Assembly (NCBI GenBank): GCA_964590945.1
Contig: CAZPXF010000038.1
Coordinates: 1-20,063 of the forward strand
Reading direction: 5' to 3'
Origin: CAZPXF01 sp964590945
GTDB lineage: Bacteria > Bacillota > Clostridia > Lachnospirales > Lachnospiraceae
DNA: 20,063 nucleotides
Of the stretch, positions 6,885-14,022 are shown in pieces. The notes beneath the pieces are model-generated. The model was given only the letters and a program-made list of their open reading frames with translations. It did no database searches and was not told the DNA's origin. The translations under genes and the position numbers were made by a program. How positions within the stretch are numbered: the first letter of the stretch is position 1; each line of letters starts with the position of its first letter.

Positions 6885-8264
6885 ATGTTTTTAAGACTGG
6901 AAAATGAAGCGATCCGGGAGCATATTTTAGCGGGCGAATTTGGCCTGGAGAGGGAGAGCCTGCGCGTGGATCTGAATGGGAATCTTTCCCATACGCCGCA
7001 TCCGTTCGGCGACGACAGGAGGATGGAACGGGATTTCTGCGAGAATCAGACGGAGATCATCACCGGAGTGTCCGGCAGCGCCGCGGAAGCGTGGGAAGAG
7101 CTGACCCGGCTCCATGAAAAGGCAGCACGTACGATTTATCATCTTGAGAGCGGCCCGGAGGTGCTCTGGCCGTTCTCAAATCCTCCATATGTTAAGGGGG
7201 AGGACGATATCCCGATCGCAAAGTATTCGGGAGAACTGAAACCGAAGGAGGAATACCGGAAATATCTTGCGGCAAAATACGGGAAAAAGAAGATGCTGTT
7301 TTCCGGCATCCATTTTAATTTTTCCTTCCCGGAAGAGGATTTAAAGGTCGGCTTCGCGGAAAGTGATCTCACGTCCTATCAGGAATTTAAGGACAGGGTC
7401 TATCTGGATCTTGCAAGGAAAGTGACAAAGAGGAGCTGGCTCATTGTGTACCTGACAGCGGCAAGTCCGGTTTTCGACGGGTCTTTTTTCCGGGATGAGG
7501 ATCTGGGAAAGGACGTGGTGGACAATTACGCGTCCGCAAGGTGCAGCAGTATCGGATATTGGAACGACTTTACCCCGATATTGAATTACAATACGATCTC
7601 GGAATATGTGGACAGTATCCAGCGGTATGTTGACGACGGGACTCTCAGAGCCGCATCGGAGCTTTACTATCCGGTCCGGTTGAAGCCGCGCGGGGAAAAT
7701 TCTCTGGAAAATATAAAGAAAAACGGCGTCAATCATATTGAACTTCGGATGCTGGATCTGAATCCGCTGACGCCTGCGGGGATCATGAAGGAAGATCTGC
7801 AGTTTCTCCAGCTTTTCCTTGTGTATCTTGCCACTCTGGAAGAAGAGGAATTTGACGCTTTTGACCAGAGAACGGCTGTGGAAAATGAAAAGGCAGCGGC
7901 AAAATTTGACGACAATAACATCTGGATCAAATCCGGATGGCACGAGTCGGAGCTTGTCCGCGACGCGGCGATCGGTATTCTTCAGGATATGGAGAGGAGA
8001 TTTGCCATATTTGAACGCTCGGATATTCTCGATATCATCCATTTTCAGAAAAAGAAGGTTCTGAATCCGAAGGAGCGCTACGCTGTCCGGGTAAAACGGC
8101 AGTTTGAACATAATTATGTTCAAAAGGGTCTTGCACTTGCGAAACAGTATGCAGAGCGGATCGGTTCACAGGAGTCGGGTTCCGGAGAAAGGAATAATAA
8201 TGAATCTCAATTACATTTGCAATCACATATTACGGACGATACATACGCCGATCCGGGAGTATAG
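6885..8264 (+). CDS. gshA: Glutamate-cysteine ligase, GCS1/GshA type without the GshF ATP-grasp domain
   Basis: The 459-residue protein carries GCS1-family motifs also found in the N-terminal half of GshF: GLERESLRV (20-28), SGIHFNFS (140-147), YLTAASPVFDGSF (189-201), ASARCSSIGYWN (216-227) and HIELRMLDLNPL (284-295). It should condense glutamate and cysteine to gamma-glutamylcysteine using ATP in the cytoplasm. GshF is about 750 residues because of a C-terminal ATP-grasp glutathione synthase domain. That domain is absent and no gshB is in the window, so the local product would be gamma-glutamylcysteine. The last 22 or so residues are polar and low in family character, and they overlap the downstream AraC gene by 65 bp. 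The ribosome site (GGGGAG) lies before ATG 6885. Confidence 0.88.
   Translation: MFLRLENEAIREHILAGEFGLERESLRVDLNGNLSHTPHPFGDDRRMERDFCENQTEIITGVSGSAAEAWEELTRLHEKAARTIYHLESGPEVLWPFSNPPYVKGEDDIPIAKYSGELKPKEEYRKYLAAKYGKKKMLFSGIHFNFSFPEEDLKVGFAESDLTSYQEFKDRVYLDLARKVTKRSWLIVYLTAASPVFDGSFFRDEDLGKDVVDNYASARCSSIGYWNDFTPILNYNTISEYVDSIQRYVDDGTLRAASELYYPVRLKPRGENSLENIKKNGVNHIELRMLDLNPLTPAGIMKEDLQFLQLFLVYLATLEEEEFDAFDQRTAVENEKAAAKFDDNNIWIKSGWHESELVRDAAIGILQDMERRFAIFERSDILDIIHFQKKKVLNPKERYAVRVKRQFEHNYVQKGLALAKQYAERIGSQESGSGERNNNESQLHLQSHITDDTYADPGV
8103..8124. promoter_or_regulatory. Perfect 22-bp palindrome, candidate operator
   Basis: The half-site TTTGAACATAA (8103-8113) is followed directly by its exact reverse complement (8114-8124), giving a perfect palindrome with no spacer. 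It lies within the ligase coding sequence, about 75 bp upstream of the AraC-family start codon at 8200. This is a natural place for a repressor or activator site. No convincing promoter with correct spacing was found beside it. As RNA it would be only a tight AT-rich hairpin with no U-tract, so a DNA-binding site is the better reading. Confidence 0.5.
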
Positions 8265-9363
8265 TATAACAGAGGAGAACCGGCTTATCAATTATTATGG
8301 CGACGCACCTTCGGAAGATGTGGTTCTATCGGATCGCTCATTTGCAGATGGATTATTATCCGCAAAGCAGAAGGAATACCCTGTGATATATATGAAAAAA
8401 TATCCGGTATATTACGCGGTGATTCAAGGAGAACGTTCCTGCTTTATCGTCGGTCCGGTAAACGTGGAAAAACAGGATGCAAGAAAAGAAAAGCGGATAC
8501 CTTACTGCAATTATGAAATCTTCTGTGAAGAGATTTTATTGCTGTTCTATGCGTTGACCGGAAAAGAAATGACGTATTATGAGTTAAATGAAAAAAATTA
8601 TATAACGGAAGAACTGAGGAGTTCTATGAAGAAGGAGGAAAGTAAACTCCTTTTTTATTATCAGGAATATGAGAAACAGCATAACCCATATGACCGTGAG
8701 ATCCGGGAAATGGAAAGTATCCGGAAAGGTGATGTAGAAAGGCTGAAAAAGAGTATTAATGAAGTATTCTCAGGCGAGTATGCCGTTTTATCAAAAAATT
8801 CCTTACGGTCCGCCAAAAACCTTGCGATTGTTGGGCTGGCTATTTCCGCCCGCGCAGCGATCGAGGGCGGGTTATCGTATGAAGAGGCTTTTTCGATCAA
8901 TGACAGTTTTATTTTAAAGGTCGACGCGGCAGAAAATGTCGGCGAGATAGAAGCTCTGGTTGAGCAGGCCAAAATACAATATGCCGGATTAGTATATGCT
9001 TTGACGCACCATGAGAAAAGAAATCCTATCGTAGAAGAATGTAAAAATGAAATATTTAAAAGAATGCATTCCAGGATCATTATCGGGGAGCTTGCGGATG
9101 TATTGCACGTATCTAAAGAGTATCTGTCAATCCTGTTTAAAAGAACGGAGGGAATCTCGATCAGTGAATATATTATGAGGCAGAAAATGAAGCTCGCAGA
9201 AAATTTACTGATGTATTCCCAATATTCAATCGGACAGATCGGACTCTATCTGGGATTCAGTTCACAGAGCCATTTCGGGGCAACGTTTAAGAAGTATGAG
9301 GGACTGACGCCAAAACAGTACCGTGACCGTTGCGAAAAAAAAGAATTCAAGGATGAAAACTGA
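8200..9363 (+). CDS. AraC-family transcriptional regulator
   Basis: The C-terminal 100 or so residues form a complete AraC/XylS DNA-binding domain with two helix-turn-helices. The first is around IIIGELADVLHVSKEYLSIL, the second around YSIGQIGLYLGFSSQSHFGA, followed by the signature FKKYEGLTPKQYR. The N-terminal 270 residues look like a sensor region and are not assigned to a named domain. The start ATG 8200 is supported by AAAGGA at 8188-8193; the longer in-frame version from 8104 would begin inside the palindrome and lacks a ribosome site. It overlaps the end of the ligase gene by 65 bp but shares orientation with the glycosidase and transporter genes that follow. Its most likely role is to activate that sugar locus in response to an oligosaccharide. 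Confidence 0.92.
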   Translation: MNLNYICNHILRTIHTPIREYSITEENRLINYYGDAPSEDVVLSDRSFADGLLSAKQKEYPVIYMKKYPVYYAVIQGERSCFIVGPVNVEKQDARKEKRIPYCNYEIFCEEILLLFYALTGKEMTYYELNEKNYITEELRSSMKKEESKLLFYYQEYEKQHNPYDREIREMESIRKGDVERLKKSINEVFSGEYAVLSKNSLRSAKNLAIVGLAISARAAIEGGLSYEEAFSINDSFILKVDAAENVGEIEALVEQAKIQYAGLVYALTHHEKRNPIVEECKNEIFKRMHSRIIIGELADVLHVSKEYLSILFKRTEGISISEYIMRQKMKLAENLLMYSQYSIGQIGLYLGFSSQSHFGATFKKYEGLTPKQYRDRCEKKEFKDEN

Positions 9364-9478
9364 TTAAAATCCTGATAAATACCTTAAATATGTGATACAA
9401 AGATAAGGCTGCTGATGCTATATTCTCCTTAACAGGAAAACATGTTGTATGTATTAATGAAATGAAAGGAGAAAAAAC
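9364..9478 (+). promoter_or_regulatory. Intergenic region with probable activator-dependent promoter of the sugar operon
   Basis: This 115-bp gap before the GH5 gene holds TATATT at 9419-9424 but no good -35 box at the correct distance; TACAAA at 9396-9401, 17 bp before it, matches poorly. A weak -35 is typical of promoters needing an AraC-type activator. A small palindrome AACATGTT lies at 9439-9446. The ribosome site AAAGGAG (9465-9471) is strong. Confidence 0.35.
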
Positions 9479-10648
9479 ATGTATGTTAAAGGTGTGAATC
9501 TGGGTAACTGGCTTGTCCTGGAAAAATGGATGAGTCCGGCTCTTTTCGAGGGAACTACCGCCGAAGATGAGTATTATCTTCCTACGCAGCTGCCTCGTGA
9601 AGTGTATGAAGCAAGGATTAAGATCCACCGCAGTGAGTACATCACGGAGAGAGACTTCGCTACGATTAAACGAATCGGCCTCGATACGGTTCGCATTCCG
9701 GTCCCTTATTTTATTTTTGGCGACTGCGAACCGTTTATCGGATGCGTGGAAGAGCTGGACAAGGCGTTCGGATGGGCCGAGAAATATGGATTGAAAATCC
9801 TGATCGATCTGCATACTGTACCGTTGAGCCAGAATGGCTTTGACAACGGGGGCATTTCCGGTGTGTGCAGATGGAGCCAAAGTCCGGAGTCCGTAGACTT
9901 TACACTGGACGTCCTTGAGAAACTGGCAAAGCGCTATGGACAAAGGGAAGGCCTGTTTGGTATTACCCCGGTGAATGAACCGGTTACGGATCCAGTCTGG
10001 TCAATCATGGACGTTCCGAAACGCTATCCGGCAGTTGACAAAGAGCTTGCAAAGGGAAGTAAACCCAATACGCTGGAATTTCTGCGCAGCTTCTATACGA
10101 GGGCTTATGACAGGATCCATCCAAATATGGCGGAGGGAAAGTATGTAGTATTCCATGACGGATTTCAGCTGAAGGAGTGGAAAGAGTTCCTGACCAGACC
10201 GGAATTTGCAGGGAACGTTGCGCTGGATACGCATCAGTACCTGATGATGGCAGAGGCGGTCGGCTGTGAGCAGACCATCGAGGGATATGTAAAATATATC
10301 CGTGAGATCTATGCAAAAGACATTGCGGAGGTACAGGAATATGTTCCGGTTATTTGCGGGGAATGGTGTCTGTTCAATTCTCTGGCAGTAGGTATGGATA
10401 CGAAGGGCGGACAATCTGTATTAAACGGAATGGATTTTACCGAGAATACCGGAATATCTGCAGATGAGAAGAAAAAAATCTACGAGGTGGTCGGAAAAGA
10501 GCAGCTTGCCGCGTGGAAGAAGGGATCCGGATATTTCTACTGGAGTTATAAACTGCTGCTCGATACAGTAAATGAACCACATTGGAAAGGATGGGACTGC
10601 TGGGATCTTGGGAAATCTGTAGACGAGGGCTGGTTCACAGAAGCCTGA
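9479..10648 (+). CDS. Glycoside hydrolase family 5 enzyme, exo-beta-1,3-glucanase-like, cytoplasmic
   Basis: The 389-residue protein opens with KGVNLGNWLVLEKWMSPALF, closely recalling the start of fungal-type GH5 exo-1,3-beta-glucanases (subfamily GH5_9). The two catalytic glutamates are visible: acid/base Glu167 in TPVNEP and nucleophile Glu295 in CGEW. Conserved LSQNGFDNGG (near 116) and DTHQY (250-254) also fit. There is no signal peptide, so it should act inside the cell on oligosaccharides brought in by the symporter encoded next. Together with the GH43 enzyme it suggests use of a beta-linked glucan or hemicellulose fragment. The exact linkage cannot be read from the sequence. It is the first gene of a three-gene operon, with a 28-bp gap to the next gene. 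Confidence 0.88.
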   Translation: MYVKGVNLGNWLVLEKWMSPALFEGTTAEDEYYLPTQLPREVYEARIKIHRSEYITERDFATIKRIGLDTVRIPVPYFIFGDCEPFIGCVEELDKAFGWAEKYGLKILIDLHTVPLSQNGFDNGGISGVCRWSQSPESVDFTLDVLEKLAKRYGQREGLFGITPVNEPVTDPVWSIMDVPKRYPAVDKELAKGSKPNTLEFLRSFYTRAYDRIHPNMAEGKYVVFHDGFQLKEWKEFLTRPEFAGNVALDTHQYLMMAEAVGCEQTIEGYVKYIREIYAKDIAEVQEYVPVICGEWCLFNSLAVGMDTKGGQSVLNGMDFTENTGISADEKKKIYEVVGKEQLAAWKKGSGYFYWSYKLLLDTVNEPHWKGWDCWDLGKSVDEGWFTEA

Positions 10649-10676
10649 GAGATGTACATAAAAGGAGAATACAAAT

Positions 10677-12080
10677 ATGAGTGATAATCAATCAAAAGCA
10701 TTAAACCCAAATGCAAAACTGGGTTTCATAGAACGCCTTGCCTACGGACTTGGCGATTACGGCGGAAATCTGATTTATTCTACAATTTCTTCGTTTCTTC
10801 TGGTATACTATATAAGTGTTGTAGGAGCAAATGCGGGGGTGGCCGCTTCTGTTATGGCAATTTCAAAGATTTTTGACGGCGTTTCGGATCTGGTCATGGG
10901 GCGCATTGTTGATAAGTCTGACAGCAAATGGGGAAAAGCCAGACCATGGCTCCTTCGGATGTCCATTCCGATGGGTATCTGCGCAGTGTTAATGTTCTCA
11001 GTACCGGCGAGTCTGGGCGGCGGGGCGCAGGCCGCGTATATGTTTATCAGCTATAACCTCGTGTCTACTGTGTTCTATACCGGTTATAATGTTCCGTACG
11101 CTACTCTGCAGGGTCTGATGACATTGAATCAGTATGAAAGAGGACTTCTGGGGAACTTCCGTATGCTGCTGGCGACCGCCGGTACAATGACGGTGAATAC
11201 GCTGATCCCGGTTCTTACCGCTTTCTTCGGAGGCGGCGAGATGTATACACAGAGAGGATGGACGATCTCTTTGGCTATTCTGGCTGCTGCATTTATTGCG
11301 ATCAGCGCATTTACTACATTCATGTGCAAAGAACGCGTAGTTCCGGATGAGCTGGGTGATGAAAAAGAAAAAGAACCGTCTGTCATCGAATGTTTGAAAA
11401 GTCTGATTAAGAACAAATACTGGCTCCTTATCGTTGTATATCTGTTCAGCCTGTATTTTCTGATGTCGACTTTCTTCGGAAGTAATATGTATTTTGCGCA
11501 GTATGTCCTGGGCGATGCAGATTCCTTCAGTTTAATTTCCAATGTGCTGAGCGTTGCGCAGATAGCGATGATGTTTGTAACGCCGTTCCTTATGAAAAAG
11601 ATGTCTAAGAGAGGAATCTCTCTGATGGCCATGGCAGTTTCTGCAGCGGCGTTTGTCCTCACTGCAGCAGCAGGTTCCAATGTTATGCTGGTTGTAGTAT
11701 GCAATCTTCTGAAGGGCGCGGCATTTGGTCTGGGAGCAGCTACCATGTTCGGTATGCTTCAGGACTCGATCACCTATGGACAGTGGCTCACAGGCGTACC
11801 GGCCATGGGAATGGGAAATGCGGCTTCCTCCTTCGGCATGAAGGTAGGTTCCGGCATCGGCACCGCGGCTTTGGGTCTGATCCTGGATATGGGAGGATTC
11901 GACGGTACTGCGGAAGTGCAGAGCGCGTCCGGTATCATGTCGATCAACGTGGCCTGCATTTGGGTGCCGGTTGTCGCCTGTATCATCGGCGTGATCTGTA
12001 TGCTGTTATTTGATATTGATAAGTATTATGATAAAGCTGTCGCCGATCTGGAGCAGGGCAGGTGGAAAGGCAGTAAATAA
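10677..12080 (+). CDS. GPH-family (MelB-like) sugar:cation symporter
   Basis: The 467-residue, strongly hydrophobic protein has about 12 predicted membrane segments and the GPH/MelB signature region: ERLAYGLGDYGGNLIY near the N-terminus and a DGVSDLVMGRIVDKSDSKWGK-type loop with Asp residues for cation coupling, continuing RPWLL. Such carriers import glycosides or oligosaccharides with Na+ or H+. Start ATG 10677 follows AAGGAG. It is sandwiched between two cytoplasmic glycosidases, so their substrate is probably its cargo, plausibly beta-xylosides, arabinoxylo-oligosaccharides or short beta-glucans. Confidence 0.93.
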   Translation: MSDNQSKALNPNAKLGFIERLAYGLGDYGGNLIYSTISSFLLVYYISVVGANAGVAASVMAISKIFDGVSDLVMGRIVDKSDSKWGKARPWLLRMSIPMGICAVLMFSVPASLGGGAQAAYMFISYNLVSTVFYTGYNVPYATLQGLMTLNQYERGLLGNFRMLLATAGTMTVNTLIPVLTAFFGGGEMYTQRGWTISLAILAAAFIAISAFTTFMCKERVVPDELGDEKEKEPSVIECLKSLIKNKYWLLIVVYLFSLYFLMSTFFGSNMYFAQYVLGDADSFSLISNVLSVAQIAMMFVTPFLMKKMSKRGISLMAMAVSAAAFVLTAAAGSNVMLVVVCNLLKGAAFGLGAATMFGMLQDSITYGQWLTGVPAMGMGNAASSFGMKVGSGIGTAALGLILDMGGFDGTAEVQSASGIMSINVACIWVPVVACIIGVICMLLFDIDKYYDKAVADLEQGRWKGSK

Positions 12081-12095
12081 GTGAATGAAAACTGC

Positions 12096-12129
12096 GGCGG
12101 GAATGGTTCCTTCAGTAACCATTCCTGTC
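12096..12129 (+). other. Intercistronic RNA stem-loop between symporter and GH43 genes
   Basis: GGAATGGTT (12100-12108) pairs perfectly with AACCATTCC (12117-12125) around an 8-nt loop, and G-U/C-G pairs can extend it to 12096-12129. No U-tract follows, so it is not a classical terminator. It ends 9 bp before the GGAGG (12138-12142) of the TTG-initiated GH43 gene and could protect mRNA ends, direct processing, or lower GH43 expression relative to the transporter. Confidence 0.6.
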
Positions 12130-12149
12130 CGTATACTGGAGGTGTTTAC

Positions 12150-13799
12150 TTGATTAAGAATCCAATTCTTTCCGGATTTAATCCGGACGCGTGTATTTGC
12201 AGAAAGGGGGAAGATTATTATATCGCAGTATCCTCTTTTGAGTGGCTTCCCGGACTGCCTGTGTATCATTCAAGAGATTTAAAAAACTGGGAATTATATA
12301 CACATATTCTTACGGATAAGAGCCATATCGATCTGAGAGGCCTGCCTTCGGCAAAGGGATTATGGGCGCCCTGCCTGACCTACTGCGAGCAGGAAAATCT
12401 GTTCTATGTCATTTATGGGATCATGAATTCTATGAACGCGCGCTATTTTGACGTTGACAATTATCTCATCACAGCGAAGGATATCCGGGGTCCGTGGAGC
12501 GAGCCTGTTTATCTTCATTCCGCGGGGTTCGATGCTTCGATCTATCATGGCGATGACGGAAGAAAATGGATCGTATCTCTGGAGTGGGAAACGAGAGACG
12601 GTTATGAAAAGCCGGGCGCCGTATGTATGGTAGAATATGCGGCGGAAGAAAAGAAGATCAAGGGTTATCCGAAGCGTATCTGGCGCGGCGGGACGGACCG
12701 GGGCTGTATTGAAGGGCCGCATTTGACAAAGCACGGGGATTACTATTATCTGATGTGCGCCGAGGGAGGGACAGGATACAATCACTGCGTCTCCATGGCC
12801 CGGTCAAAGGATATCTGGGGGCCGTATGAGAGAGATCCTCAGAATCCGATCATCACGGCAGTTCCGGGGGATTCGAATGAGCGGCATGACTGGGATCATC
12901 TGAAGCCCCGGTATTATAATCCGGGATCCGTACTTCAGAAATGCGGACATGGAAGCTATGTGGAGACGCCAGCAAAAGAAACCTATCTGGTTCATATCTG
13001 CGCACGGCCATTTGTACCTGAGCTGCGGTGTACATTGGGGCGGGAAACATCTATCCAGAAGATGACGTGGACGAAGGATGGATGGCTGCGTATGTCAGAC
13101 GGGAGCAATCTGGCAAAGACAGAGACGCCGGAGAGCAGCCTGCCGGAGTATCCGGTAAAGGGGATCCCGGCTTTTGATGATTTTGATTCTGATGAGCTGG
13201 GAATCTGGTATTATGCGCCGCGGAATTTCCCGGAAGCATTTGCGGACGTAAAGGCCAGACCGGGTTATGTACGGCTGCGGGGGCAGGAGTCGCGGACTTC
13301 TTTGAACAGGGTCAGTGTTCTCGCGCGAAAGCTGACGAGCGTTTACGCGACAATCACAACAAAGATGGAATTCCGGCCGGAAGTATATCAACACAGTGCA
13401 GGACTGATCTTATATTATGATAATATGAATTATATCAATCTGCGGAAATATTACAGTGAGACGCTGGGAGGAAGCGCGTTATCCGTTATTTATCTGGAAA
13501 ATGGAGTAAGAAGAGAGTACGCGGATACGAGAACATCCGTGAACGCCGACGATCCTGTTTTCCTGCGTCTGAAGATCAGCGGACGAAAGTCACAGTTTTC
13601 ATGGAGCTATGATGGAGATACCTATCAGGAGATCGGGCCGGTATTTGATACAACAAAGTTTTCTGATGAATACAGCCAGTATGGAGAATTCACCGGAACA
13701 ATGGTGGGGCTTACCTGTGCGGACAGGCTGCTGCACCAAAAATGTGCGGATTTTGACTTTTTTGAATATCTGGCGGATGAATCGAAACCGGTAGATTAA
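12150..13799 (+). CDS. Glycoside hydrolase family 43 beta-xylosidase/alpha-L-arabinofuranosidase, TTG start
   Basis: Read from the TTG at 12150, the 549-residue protein begins MIKNPILSGFNPDACICRKG, the usual first blade of the GH43 five-bladed propeller. The three catalytic acids are in place: base Asp13 (NPD), pKa-modulating Asp128 (FDASIYHGDDG) and acid Glu198 (IEGPHL). The C-terminal part from about residue 340 is a beta-sandwich domain of the type carried by XynB-like beta-xylosidases. There is no signal peptide. TTG 12150 is preferred because GGAGG lies 7 bp upstream and family homology begins there. A GTG at 12081, adjoining the previous stop, would add 23 unrelated residues across a hairpin. 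It probably trims non-reducing xylose or arabinose from imported oligosaccharides. Confidence 0.9.
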   Translation: MIKNPILSGFNPDACICRKGEDYYIAVSSFEWLPGLPVYHSRDLKNWELYTHILTDKSHIDLRGLPSAKGLWAPCLTYCEQENLFYVIYGIMNSMNARYFDVDNYLITAKDIRGPWSEPVYLHSAGFDASIYHGDDGRKWIVSLEWETRDGYEKPGAVCMVEYAAEEKKIKGYPKRIWRGGTDRGCIEGPHLTKHGDYYYLMCAEGGTGYNHCVSMARSKDIWGPYERDPQNPIITAVPGDSNERHDWDHLKPRYYNPGSVLQKCGHGSYVETPAKETYLVHICARPFVPELRCTLGRETSIQKMTWTKDGWLRMSDGSNLAKTETPESSLPEYPVKGIPAFDDFDSDELGIWYYAPRNFPEAFADVKARPGYVRLRGQESRTSLNRVSVLARKLTSVYATITTKMEFRPEVYQHSAGLILYYDNMNYINLRKYYSETLGGSALSVIYLENGVRREYADTRTSVNADDPVFLRLKISGRKSQFSWSYDGDTYQEIGPVFDTTKFSDEYSQYGEFTGTMVGLTCADRLLHQKCADFDFFEYLADESKPVD

Positions 13800-13814
13800 G
13801 TAAAATGAGAGTGT

Positions 13815-13878
13815 AGTTTCCCCGAAACTTTCAGGGTATCGCTGCTCCGATACCCTGTGGGATCCGATGTACAGGATC
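13815..13878. other. Three tandem stem-loops after the GH43 gene
   Basis: Three hairpins follow one another: AGTTTC-CCC-GAAACT (13815-13829), CAGGGTATCG-CTGCTC-CGATACCCTG (13832-13857, a perfect 10-bp stem), and GATCC...GGATC (13861-13878). None has a downstream U-tract. They sit in the 3' untranslated region of the sugar operon and may act as an RNA 3'-end barrier or an imperfect terminator. Confidence 0.5.
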
Positions 13879-13894
13879 AGGAAGCGGCGGACGG

Positions 13895-13924
13895 TTGACA
13901 TCCCGGCGGAAAATATACTATAAT
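13895..13924 (+). promoter_or_regulatory. Full-consensus sigma-A promoter upstream of the ABC transporter
   Basis: A perfect TTGACA (13895-13900) and perfect TATAAT (13919-13924) are separated by 18 bp. Transcription should begin near 13930-13931, giving a leader of about 92 nt before the ATP-binding protein gene. Confidence 0.8.
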
Positions 13925-13934
13925 GAATAAGGTT

Positions 13935-13967
13935 AGCGGCCACTAATTTGCGCGTGGCCGCTTTTTT
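13935..13967 (+). terminator. Hairpin with U-tract starting about 5 nt into the transcript
   Basis: AGCGGCCAC (13935-13943) pairs perfectly with GTGGCCGCT (13954-13962), followed by a run of six Ts counting the last stem base. It has intrinsic-terminator form. It may end transcripts arriving from the sugar operon. For transcripts starting at the promoter just upstream it would be complete by about +37, so it may instead act as an attenuator or a stabilising 5' hairpin. Confidence 0.7.
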
Positions 13968-13991
13968 GAAGCCGGAGGTTAGATAAAACTA

Positions 13992-14004
13992 ATTGAGAAT
14001 CAAT
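13992..14004. promoter_or_regulatory. Inverted repeat in the ABC transporter leader
   Basis: ATTGA-GAA-TCAAT is a perfect 5-3-5 inverted repeat, 18 bp before the start codon and just ahead of the GGGAGGG ribosome site (14009-14015). It superficially resembles half of a Fur-type box but is too short to name a regulator. Confidence 0.25.
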
Positions 14005-14022
14005 GCATGGGAGGGATGTGCG

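Noticed and set aside
8104..8199. Longer AraC start giving 32 more residues
   Set aside because: It would begin within the 22-bp palindrome, has no ribosome site and overlaps the ligase further; ATG 8200 has AAAGGA at good spacing.
12081..12149. GTG start for the GH43 gene at 12081
   Set aside because: It directly adjoins the symporter stop without its own ribosome site and would translate through the hairpin; family similarity and GGAGG support TTG 12150.
13992..14004. Fur box ahead of the ABC transporter
   Set aside because: Only a 13-bp partial match; a full 19-bp inverted repeat is absent and the transporter is not of an iron-uptake type.
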